Positions 18,099 to 25,554 of a DNA stretch of 64,000 bases are shown piece after piece. The DNA is from Streptomyces sp. 7-21 (GTDB lineage: Bacteria > Actinomycetota > Actinomycetes > Streptomycetales > Streptomycetaceae), in contig NZ_JAERRL010000011.1 of the NCBI RefSeq assembly GCF_016741785.1, positions 1 to 64,000 of the forward strand. Direction: 5' to 3'. The translations under genes and the position numbers were made by a program. The notes under the pieces are model-generated. The model was given only the letters and a program-made list of their open reading frames with translations. It did no database searches and was not told where the DNA came from. The first letter of the stretch is position 1. Each line of letters starts with the position of its first letter.

Positions 18099-19436
18099 TC
18101 AGGAACCGCCTGAGGAGGGGCCGAAGAACTCGATCTCGGCGATGGCGACCTGCTTGTCGTCCGCCGCGCCGTGGGCGGACTGGAGGGTGAAGCGGACCCG
18201 GGTGACGTCCTCGGCGCGGAAGGAGCGGCGCTGCCCGCCCGGGCCCTGGTCGAGGACCACCTCGCGGGTCTCGACGGTGCCGTCGGCCTTGGTGATCCGG
18301 GCCTCAAGGCGGTGCGGCTGCGCCTGCTCGCTGAGCTGGTCGGCGCGTGTGGAGACGCCGGGCGTGATGATGACGTCGAGGAGCCGGGTGGGGGTGTCGA
18401 ACCGCGCCTCGATCCACTCGCCCTGCCCGGACTGCGAGACGCCCGGGCCCCACCAGGTGTCGCTGAGCTTGTCGAAGGCCAGCTGCGGTTCGTGGTCCGG
18501 GAAGGAACGCGAGGCGCGGAAGGAGTCGGGGGACACCGCCGCGCGCCGGGCGAAGTGGTCACGGGTCGCCCGCACCGCGTCGGGGATCCGCGTGGCGGCC
18601 ACCACCAGCAGCACGATGACCAGCGACCAGACCACCCACCGCATCACGTACCCGAAGCTGCGGCGCAGCCGGGGCCGCTCACCGGCCCACGGCGCCTCCC
18701 GGCCCCGGTCGAAGATCCGGCGCCACCACGGCCTGGGGCCCGGCGCGCCGTCCTCGCCCGACAGCGGCATGGCGCACTGGACGCAGAAGTGCCGGTCGGG
18801 GCGGTTGGGGGTGCCGCACCACGGGCACGGCGGGCCGCCGGGGACGCCGGGCTGCGGCGTGGGGCGGCGGACCTGCGGGCGGGAGGCGTGCGGCCGGCCC
18901 GGCAGGGCGGGGGCGATGGCGGGCTGCGGCTCGGCAGGGGCCGAGGGGTCGGCGACCGGCACCAGCAGCTCGCGCGCCCGGCTGGTCTCCGGGGCGGCGT
19001 CGCCGCCGGGCCGGTCCGGCGACCGGTCCGTTCCGCCGGTCCCGATCGTGCCGTCCGTCCTGTCGGCTCCGCTGGTTCCGTCGGTTCCGCTGGTCCGCCC
19101 GTCCGTCCCGGCCGGCCGCAGCCGGAGGTTGGGGATGGTGTCGTCGTCCTCCTCCGGCGGCGGGGGAGCGAGGACCGGCTCCGGGCGGGTGTCCCGCGCC
19201 GCCGCGGGGGCCGGGGGCGGGGGACCCGGCTCCTTGCTGGGCGCCGGCTCGGGGTCTGCCGCCGGGGTAACGCCCGCGGGCGGAGCTGTTGTTCGCTCCC
19301 GGCCGGCTCCGCCCCGCGCCGAGGCCGTGCGGGTGGCGGCAGGCTCGCTCCAGCTGAGCACGGCCCCGCACGCGTCGCAGAACGACTGGCCCGGCTCCGC
19401 GCGGGTGCCGCACTCGGCGCAGTTCTGGCTGGTCAT
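18099..19436 (-). CDS. Zinc-ribbon / disordered / one-TM / discoidin-like protein, CisA-type CIS membrane adaptor candidate
   Basis: The 445-residue protein begins with a zinc ribbon (Cys6, 9, 20, 23) and continues into about 175 Pro/Thr/Gly-rich residues, including degenerate GTDGTSG repeats. A second ribbon follows (CPWCGTPNRPDRHFCVQC, about 203-220). After a basic stretch comes one membrane helix (VVWSLVIVLLVVAATRI, about 265-283) and an extracytoplasmic beta-sandwich of the F5/8-type C (discoidin) kind with AFDKLSDTWWGPG and IAEIEFFGP. It is the last gene of the CIS operon and overlaps tail protein I by ATGA. In Streptomyces cytoplasmic CISs, a bitopic membrane protein (CisA) links particles to the membrane; topology and place here match, but identity is inferred. 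Confidence 0.7.
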   Translation of the reverse strand: MTSQNCAECGTRAEPGQSFCDACGAVLSWSEPAATRTASARGGAGRERTTAPPAGVTPAADPEPAPSKEPGPPPPAPAAARDTRPEPVLAPPPPEEDDDTIPNLRLRPAGTDGRTSGTDGTSGADRTDGTIGTGGTDRSPDRPGGDAAPETSRARELLVPVADPSAPAEPQPAIAPALPGRPHASRPQVRRPTPQPGVPGGPPCPWCGTPNRPDRHFCVQCAMPLSGEDGAPGPRPWWRRIFDRGREAPWAGERPRLRRSFGYVMRWVVWSLVIVLLVVAATRIPDAVRATRDHFARRAAVSPDSFRASRSFPDHEPQLAFDKLSDTWWGPGVSQSGQGEWIEARFDTPTRLLDVIITPGVSTRADQLSEQAQPHRLEARITKADGTVETREVVLDQGPGGQRRSFRAEDVTRVRFTLQSAHGAADDKQVAIAEIEFFGPSSGGS

Positions 19437-19990
19437 CTCTCCGGATTCCTTTCGAGGGCGGTCACCTGGACCGTGTACGGCATGTGCGCCGGGCGGGCCG
19501 CGGCCACCAGCGCGTCCAGGCGGTGTTGGTCCGAAGGCTTCGGGTCGGGCAGCCGCAGCAGCACGTGGAGACGCGGCCGGGGTTCACCGGGGATGGGCCC
19601 GAGCGGCCGGGGGCTCCAGTCCGCGCCCCCGCTCTCGGTGATCTCCGGCGCCACGCCGAATGCCAGGCGCACCGCCTCGGACAGGCCGCGCCGGGTACCC
19701 CGGATCCGGTGCAGGTAGGCGGCGGCGCCGACAGCCGCGCGCAGCCGCTCCTCCGGCTCCGTGCCGTCGGTCTCGGCGCCGACCCACGTGCCGAGCCAGC
19801 GCGCGAAGTCCAGTGGCGCCAGCGCGGGCGTGAAGTAGGCGTCGAGGCAGTCCAGCACGTTCAGGATGGGCGCGAGCACCTCGTCGAGACCCGCGACGAA
19901 GCGCTGCGCCAGGTCATCGTCGGCGAAGACGGCCGGCAGCATCATCCCCAGCGGCGTCGGTGAGCCCAGGCCGTCGATCGATCCCCTCAC
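19433..19990 (-). CDS. CIS baseplate protein, phage tail protein I family
   Basis: The 185-residue product has the P2 gpI/tail protein I pattern: LPAVFADDDLAQRFVAGLDEVLAPILNVLDCLDAYFTPALAP, then DFARWLGTWVG and LHRIRGTRRGLSEAVRLAFG. Such proteins complete the baseplate wedge together with the gpJ-like protein, which here is encoded just upstream. The GTG at 19990 was chosen because GGAAGGGGGG lies 7 bases before it and the length then matches the family. An earlier GTG at 20062 would overlap the baseplate J gene. The stop overlaps the start of the membrane-adaptor candidate by 4 bases. Confidence 0.85.
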   Translation of the reverse strand: MRGSIDGLGSPTPLGMMLPAVFADDDLAQRFVAGLDEVLAPILNVLDCLDAYFTPALAPLDFARWLGTWVGAETDGTEPEERLRAAVGAAAYLHRIRGTRRGLSEAVRLAFGVAPEITESGGADWSPRPLGPIPGEPRPRLHVLLRLPDPKPSDQHRLDALVAAARPAHMPYTVQVTALERNPER

Positions 19991-20048
19991 CGGGCCCCCC
20001 TTCCAGGCTCCGCAGGCTTCCCGGGCTGCCCGGGCACGCGCGAGACCG

Positions 20049-22010
20049 TCACGCCTCCGCACCCCCGATCACCCGCACCCGGTGGTCGAAGGAGAACACC
20101 AGCGAGGAGGGGGCGAGACCGATCCGGTCCGTCGCGTCGCCGCGCTTGCCCGTCAGCGGGTCGGCCGGGTACAGCGCCACCTCGTCGACGAGTTCCACGC
20201 CCGGCACGCGCTGCAGCACGGCGAAGACCTCGCCCGCCTGCACCGGCCGGCCGAACGGCCAGCCGTCGCCCGTCACCCCGCCGGTGAGCGGGTCGAGATG
20301 GCGGTACAGCGCGTCGTGCGCCTCGCGGCGCACCCGGTCGGCGGGCACGCCGGGGAAGGCGTGCACCGTCGCGACGACCGTGACGCCCTGGTAGTACGGC
20401 GGCCCGACCGCCAGCCGCGTCCCGATCAGCCGCCGCTCGTCCAGATGACGGGTGATGCGGCGCAGCAGCGCGTCGCCGGGCACCAGCTGCTCGAAACGCA
20501 GCCGCCCGCCCGGGTCCGGCACCGCCTGCGGCACCACCAGGACCCGCACCGCGTACGCGCCGTACTCGTTCTCCTCGCCCTCCAGGCAGGTGATGCGCGC
20601 GGTCTCCGGGGCGGCGCGCCGCGCCAGCTCCTCGTAGTCGCGCAGCGTCACCGCCCGCTCCTGGGCGCGCAGCGTGATCGGCGCCCGCAGCTTCGCCTCC
20701 TCGACCGTCTCGCCGTCCACGCCCCCGCGCGCGGCCTCGCGGTTGACGACCTCGGAGACGAACGGGATGGAGGTCCGCAGCACCTGCACCGCGCCGCGCG
20801 CCACGTTGCCGGCGCGCCCGCCGCCGGTGCGGTACCGGCGGGCGCGGATCACCGCCCCCTTGGGGGCGACCATCCCGTACTGCCGCAGGCTGCCGTCGGG
20901 TTCGCGCACGGCGGGGCCGAAGGCGATCTCGCCGGTCGTCGCGTCGAGGGTGATGTGGCGGTCGGCCGGCCGGGAGCCCGCGAAGTGCGGCACCACCTCC
21001 CAGTCCACCCAGCCGTCGTCCTCGGCGGTCTGCAGCAGCAGCGGCGGATCGTCCCCGACCACCGGGGCGTGCGCCAGCCGCAGGCGCTGCCCCGGCAGGC
21101 CGGTGGACTCGCCGAGCGCCTCGTCATACACCGTCTCGGCGTGCACGGCCGGCACGGTGCCGCCGATCGTGAACGCCTCGGCCGCCCTGACGGTCGGCGA
21201 GGTGGTGTAGAACGGCTGGTCCGGCAGGGGTTCGGTGACGCGGCACCGCAGCCATCCCGCCAGCTGGCCGCCGCTGCGCGACAGCGTGTGGCCGCCGGGG
21301 ACGTGCAGCACCACTTCGCCGGGCCGGTTGAGGCCGCCCGTGCCGTCCCGGTCGACCTCGCACTCCTGCCAGCCGCTCTCGGTCCACGCCTCCCACACCA
21401 GCGGCGGCTGGCGCGGGTCCACGCCGACGCCGTCGACCCGGCTGTCCAGGTCCAGCGCCACCGCGCAGTGCGGCACGGCCGCCGTCAGCCCGAAGAGCAG
21501 GCAGTCGCCGGCGGCCGGCGCCTCGGCGAAGCACAGCACGTCCTTGCCCTCGGCGAGGTCGGCCGTCCGGTCGGTGACCGGCTCGTCGCGGCGCTGCACC
21601 ACCAGGTGGCGCAGCGCGCACGACACGATCGACAGGCCGCGCTCGGTGGAGAAGACGACCGCGTCCTCGGTCTCCGACCGCATGGTGGCGACCTCGGTGC
21701 CGGTCGGCACCAGCACCGCCTCCTCCTGCGGCGCCGACAGCCAGAACGTGACGTCCGTGCGGGCGGCGGAGGGCGGGAACAGGTTGATGCCGACGAGGTC
21801 GAGGAACGCCAGGTGGTTCTTCTCCGGCACGCGGTTGAGCCGGTACACGATCTGGTCGGCCATGTGGGCGACCGTCTCGACGAGGGTGACACCCGGGTCG
21901 GAGACGTTGTGGTCGGTCCACTCCGGGGCGCGCTGCTGGATGTAGCGCTTGGCGTCGTCGACGAACTGCTGGAACCGGCGGTCGTCGAGGTTGGGGGAAG
22001 GCAGTGCCAT
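20049..22010 (-). CDS. CIS baseplate wedge protein, baseplate J / gp6-like
   Basis: The 653-residue protein is the main baseplate wedge subunit (Afp11 and T4 gp6 type). The N-terminus FQQFVDDAKRYIQQRAPEWTDHNVSDPGVTLVETVAHMADQIVYRLNRVPEK is the family signature (only part quoted in order: WTDHNVSDPGVTLVE, ADQIVYRLNRVPEK). A central beta domain (about 95-400) leads into the baseplate J core with AVTLRDYEELARRA. Near the end, FGRPVQAGEVFAVLQRVPGV is also typical. ATG 22010 shares one base with the gp25 stop (TGATG), indicating coupled translation. Length is normal for eCIS homologues. No tail-fibre gene follows it. Confidence 0.92.
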   Translation of the reverse strand: MALPSPNLDDRRFQQFVDDAKRYIQQRAPEWTDHNVSDPGVTLVETVAHMADQIVYRLNRVPEKNHLAFLDLVGINLFPPSAARTDVTFWLSAPQEEAVLVPTGTEVATMRSETEDAVVFSTERGLSIVSCALRHLVVQRRDEPVTDRTADLAEGKDVLCFAEAPAAGDCLLFGLTAAVPHCAVALDLDSRVDGVGVDPRQPPLVWEAWTESGWQECEVDRDGTGGLNRPGEVVLHVPGGHTLSRSGGQLAGWLRCRVTEPLPDQPFYTTSPTVRAAEAFTIGGTVPAVHAETVYDEALGESTGLPGQRLRLAHAPVVGDDPPLLLQTAEDDGWVDWEVVPHFAGSRPADRHITLDATTGEIAFGPAVREPDGSLRQYGMVAPKGAVIRARRYRTGGGRAGNVARGAVQVLRTSIPFVSEVVNREAARGGVDGETVEEAKLRAPITLRAQERAVTLRDYEELARRAAPETARITCLEGEENEYGAYAVRVLVVPQAVPDPGGRLRFEQLVPGDALLRRITRHLDERRLIGTRLAVGPPYYQGVTVVATVHAFPGVPADRVRREAHDALYRHLDPLTGGVTGDGWPFGRPVQAGEVFAVLQRVPGVELVDEVALYPADPLTGKRGDATDRIGLAPSSLVFSFDHRVRVIGGAEA

Positions 22011-22444
22011 CAGCGGTCGCTTTCGGAAGCCGGACCCGTGGCGTCCGGCTCGTCGTGGGACGGAATGACGTAGAAGGGGAAGACGAGACTGCGCGGGTTG
22101 TTGGTGCCGCGGATCTCGTAGTGGACGTCGATGTACAGCACGCTCTGGTCGGAGCTGGCGGTCACCTCCACGTCGTGGACCTCGATGCGCGGCTCCCAGC
22201 GGTCCAGGCTGGCGAGCACCTCCTGTTCGATGCGGCCCGCGGTCTGCTCGTTGACCGGGGCGAACACCAGGTCGTGGATGGCGCAGCCGTATTCGGGACG
22301 CAACGGCCGCTCACCCGGCGCGGTGGCCAGGATCAGCCGGATCGCCTCCTCGATCTCGCGCTCGCCGCTGACCAGCGCGATGCCTCCGGTGGGGGAGACG
22401 CGCATCGGGAACGCCCAGCCGGAGCCGACGAACTGCTCGGCCAT
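22010..22444 (-). CDS. CIS baseplate protein, GPW/gp25 family
   Basis: This 144-residue protein belongs to the gp25 family, which joins baseplate wedges to the first sheath ring. The signature is ALVSGEREIEEAIRLILATAPGERPLRPEYGC, including the conserved EPR-like stretch GERPLRPEYG; the middle WEPRIEVHDVEV is also family-typical. The start at 22444 is preceded by GAAAGGCAGG. The downstream baseplate J gene begins in its stop codon. It acts in the cytoplasm in particle assembly. Confidence 0.92.
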   Translation of the reverse strand: MAEQFVGSGWAFPMRVSPTGGIALVSGEREIEEAIRLILATAPGERPLRPEYGCAIHDLVFAPVNEQTAGRIEQEVLASLDRWEPRIEVHDVEVTASSDQSVLYIDVHYEIRGTNNPRSLVFPFYVIPSHDEPDATGPASESDR

Positions 22445-22485
22445 TCAGCCGCACACCTGCCTTTCCCTGTTGTGCTTGCGGTATC

Positions 22486-24321
22486 TCATGGCATCGGCAG
22501 CGGTTTGCCCCGGACGAGCACCACGCCATTGAGCCCGATGTTGGAGGCCGTCAGGTTCACGCCCGAGGTGGCGTTGACCGTGACGAGCCCGGCCAGGGAG
22601 CGGAGGTTGATCAGGCCGGTGCTCTGCATCTCCAGCAGGCCGCCGGCCCGCAGGGACAGCCTGCCGCCCGCGCTGAGCTCCAGGTCGGTGCCGGCCTTCA
22701 CCGACACGGACCTGCCGCCCGAGATGCTGACCGCGCCGTCGCTGTCGACGGTGATCTCCGTCTTGGTCCGGTCGAGGTTGATGACGAGCTTGCCGTCGCC
22801 CGTGGCCAGGCGGACACCCTGCTTGCGGGCGCCGGACCGCTGGCTGAGCAGGTCCAGGCGGTTGCCCGTGCGGTCCGCCAGGGTGTGCCGGGCCGACCGG
22901 TTGCGCAGCCCGTCGTGCAGCGGCACGTCCTTGACCCGGGTCGGCTTGTCCTGGCCGTTGTAGAGCCCGCCGATGACGAACGGGTGGTCCAGGGCGCCCC
23001 GGTCGAAGGCCACCAGCACCTCGTCGCCGACATCCAGCGGGAAGATGCCGCCGCCGCCCTTGCCGCCCCACTGCATGACGCGGGTCCAGTCGCTGACGTA
23101 GGAGTCGTCCAGCCACGGGAACTTGAGCTTTACCCTCCCCTGCTTGAGCGGGTCCTGCACGTCGGTGACGAGCGCGTTGGCCACGCTGGGCAGCCGCGGC
23201 GAGGACTGCGCGACGGCGCCGCCCGAGGCGAGGCCGTACAGCGAGCGCCACTGCCGTCCGGTGACGGACACCCATGCCTCGTAGTGCCTGCCGTCGCCGA
23301 AGGTGTGCCGCACCGAGGTGGTGGTGTACTTGCCCTCGAACGGCTTGCCCACGTGGGACAGCGCCACCGGCACGCCCGGCCGCAGCCGCGGGTTGCCGCG
23401 CGCGACGACTTCCAGCTCGGCGAACGACGAGGTGACATCGTCAGCCAGCGCGGCGGCGGCGCGCGTGACCTCGCCCGGCCGGTCGTAGGGGGTGTCCGTC
23501 TCCACCAGCTTCGCGCCGCGGAAGCTCTTGGCGGCCTCTCCCGGGGTGATGCCGATGTCGACCCCCGGGGTGGTGAGCACGTCCGCCGTGGCGGTCAGCT
23601 CCTGCTTCCTGGTGACGTCCCAGCCGCGCGCCTCGACCTGGCTGACCTGGTCGGCGGCGGTGACCGCGGCCCGCAGCCGCAGGATGTCGCGCTTGCCGCT
23701 GAGCACGAAGAAACTGCTGTCGGCGTCCGTCTTCGGCGACGGCGCGCCGGAGGCGGGCCTGGGGTCGATGAACTGGAGCTTCCCCTGGGCGTCGATGGAC
23801 ATGACCATCTCGTTCTCCTCGGCGAGCCGCGCGAGGAAGTCCCAGTCGGTGATGTTGGGCTGGCTGATGAAGTCGTACGGCGCGCCCGTCGGGTCCACCC
23901 GCCCCACCGGCACCCCGGCCTCGCCGGCCAGTTTCCTGGCGATGTCGGACGCCGTCTGGTTGCGGTAGGCGGCCACCCGGCGGCGCCGCATCAGCCGGAA
24001 GCCGTTGTCGTAGCCGCGGATCACGGCGAAGGAGCCCGTCCCGTCGTAGTCCGCTTCCATGCCGGTGACCTCGCCGGTCAGCAGCGGATCGGCGGCGCCC
24101 TGCCCGGCCGCGACCGGCGCGATGGTGACCGGGGAGCCGAACTCGACGTTCAGCAGGCCGAGGATCCGCCGCAGCGGGTCCCGGAAGGTGAGCCGGAACG
24201 CGGCGGGCACCCCGACGCCCTGGTCGACCCAGCCGTCGGTGAGCAGCGGGACGCAGTCGGGCGGCAGGTCATCGCCGTTGATGGTGATCTGCAGGACGCT
24301 GGAGTAGGTGATCTTCGACAT
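22486..24321 (-). CDS. CIS spike/hub protein, VgrG-like
   Basis: The 611-residue protein is the trimeric central spike (Afp8/VgrG type). Its N-terminal hub domain has WDFLARLAEENEMVMSIDAQGKL, a gp27/VgrG signature, and is followed by the OB-fold segment PLKQGRVKLKFPWLDD...DWTRVMQ and the gp5-like GDEVLVAFDRGALDHPFVIGGLYNG. The C-terminal 150 residues are repetitive beta strands (KAGTDLELSAGGRLSLRAGG), as in a needle. No extra toxin domain is fused. ATG 24321 shares its A with the TGA of the LysM gene (TGATG); the frame is open further upstream but would overlap that gene entirely. Confidence 0.92.
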   Translation of the reverse strand: MSKITYSSVLQITINGDDLPPDCVPLLTDGWVDQGVGVPAAFRLTFRDPLRRILGLLNVEFGSPVTIAPVAAGQGAADPLLTGEVTGMEADYDGTGSFAVIRGYDNGFRLMRRRRVAAYRNQTASDIARKLAGEAGVPVGRVDPTGAPYDFISQPNITDWDFLARLAEENEMVMSIDAQGKLQFIDPRPASGAPSPKTDADSSFFVLSGKRDILRLRAAVTAADQVSQVEARGWDVTRKQELTATADVLTTPGVDIGITPGEAAKSFRGAKLVETDTPYDRPGEVTRAAAALADDVTSSFAELEVVARGNPRLRPGVPVALSHVGKPFEGKYTTTSVRHTFGDGRHYEAWVSVTGRQWRSLYGLASGGAVAQSSPRLPSVANALVTDVQDPLKQGRVKLKFPWLDDSYVSDWTRVMQWGGKGGGGIFPLDVGDEVLVAFDRGALDHPFVIGGLYNGQDKPTRVKDVPLHDGLRNRSARHTLADRTGNRLDLLSQRSGARKQGVRLATGDGKLVINLDRTKTEITVDSDGAVSISGGRSVSVKAGTDLELSAGGRLSLRAGGLLEMQSTGLINLRSLAGLVTVNATSGVNLTASNIGLNGVVLVRGKPLPMP

Positions 24322-25043
24322 CAGCGCAGCACATCCTCGGCGGCGGGCAGCACCAGCTCCGTCCCCGGACGCAGGCGCGAGGGATCGTCGATCTTGTTGG
24401 CCTCGGCGATTGACCGCCAGACCGTCGCGTCGCCGTACTCCCGCCAGGCCAGCGACTGGAGCGAGTCTCCGGCGACGACCCGGTGGACGCGCTGGATGTT
24501 CGGCGCGCCCGACGTCGGGTTCTGCCGTTTGGTCTTGCTGGGGATCTCCTCCAGTTGCAGCCGGCAGGTGGCGCGGATCGGCACGCCGTTGGTCCCGAAC
24601 AGGGTGTAGGTGGCGTCGACGGACCTGATGTAGGCCGTGAACTCCGCGGTGGAGAAGCGGCCCCAGCGGAAGACCACCCACGGCGGCGACGGCTGGAGCT
24701 TGCCCATGCTCTCCGGGGTGACGGAGCAGCAGTCCAGCAGCGCCTCCACCTTCTTCATCACGGACTTGCTGGTGGGCTTCAGCGAGGAGTCGAGGAAGAT
24801 CTCCAGGGACATCTCGCGGGGCTCGGGCCCGATGAACTCGGGGACCGAACCGTCGCGTTCGACCGGTGCCGGGGTGTACTTCCACTGCGAGGTGCGGCCG
24901 ATCGTCACCTGCGTCGGGTTAAAGCTGAAGTCGATCGTCCGTATCTCGGCGCCCGGCTGCGTGCTGTAGTTGCCGGGCGGTTCGTGGATGGCAAGCGTGG
25001 CGCGGACGAGGCTCGCGCCCGCGCCCCCGTTTCCCTCGGCCAT
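24321..25043 (-). CDS. CIS LysM-domain hub/tube-baseplate connector
   Basis: The 240-residue protein resembles Afp7/T4 gp53-like connectors. The N-terminal two thirds carry the DFSFNPTQVTIGRTSQWKYTP pattern found in Streptomyces CIS clusters. The C-terminus is a LysM domain (HRVVAGDSLQSLAWREYGDATVWRSIAEANKID, in pieces: VVAGDSLQSLAWREYGD, WRSIAEANKI). In phage and eCIS baseplates, such LysM domains clamp neighbouring wedge subunits rather than bind the wall. ATG 25043 follows AGGAGGAG, the strongest site of the operon. Its stop is fused with the spike-gene start. Confidence 0.9.
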   Translation of the reverse strand: MAEGNGGAGASLVRATLAIHEPPGNYSTQPGAEIRTIDFSFNPTQVTIGRTSQWKYTPAPVERDGSVPEFIGPEPREMSLEIFLDSSLKPTSKSVMKKVEALLDCCSVTPESMGKLQPSPPWVVFRWGRFSTAEFTAYIRSVDATYTLFGTNGVPIRATCRLQLEEIPSKTKRQNPTSGAPNIQRVHRVVAGDSLQSLAWREYGDATVWRSIAEANKIDDPSRLRPGTELVLPAAEDVLR

Positions 25044-25071
25044 GGTGGTGCGGCTCCTCCTGGTGGTGTTC

Positions 25072-25497
25072 TCAGTCCGTGAAGCCGTGGTGGGCGATTT
25101 CGAGCACCTCCGTGGCCACGGCGGGGTTATCCGGGTTGAAGGAGGGGCCCTGCCAGCTGACCGGCAGCACGTCGATCAGTCCCCACCGGGTGACCTCCGA
25201 CCCGTCCGCCCGCAGGGCCCGGATCTGGGCGGTGGGGCGGGTGATGCCGGTCTGGATGGAGGAGATCCACTTGGCGACCTTGGCCGTTTCCGGCGTGATC
25301 GGGCGGGTGAGCCGGATGGTCGAGTAGGTGACGCGGGTCGGGAACTGCCAGACGAAGCCGTTGTTGCCGCCTTCCTGGTACTGCTCGATCTCGACCTGCG
25401 ACGCCAGCCCCTCGCACTCGTTGAACGAGCCGAGGCTCTCGCCGTCGATGTTGAGAGAGAAGAAGACGGTGGTGCCCGGGTCTAGTCGCTGGGCCAT
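25072..25497 (-). CDS. CIS tube-initiator protein, gp19 family
   Basis: This 141-residue protein belongs to the phage T4 gp19/tail tube family: LDPGTTVFFSLNIDGESLGSF at the start and PVSWQGPSFNPDNPAVATEVLEIAHHGF at the end (quoted in pieces: VSWQGPSFNPDNPAVATEVL). It differs from the main tube protein at 29195-29644. In Afp and PVC, a second tube protein (Afp5 type) forms the first ring above the hub, and its position directly before the LysM and spike genes fits that role. ATG 25497 follows GAAAGG. Confidence 0.88.
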   Translation of the reverse strand: MAQRLDPGTTVFFSLNIDGESLGSFNECEGLASQVEIEQYQEGGNNGFVWQFPTRVTYSTIRLTRPITPETAKVAKWISSIQTGITRPTAQIRALRADGSEVTRWGLIDVLPVSWQGPSFNPDNPAVATEVLEIAHHGFTD

Positions 25498-25554
25498 CGC
25501 GCTGGGCCTTTCGTGTCGTGGGGGTGGCGGTCGTGGGCCGGGAGGTGCGCTGGG

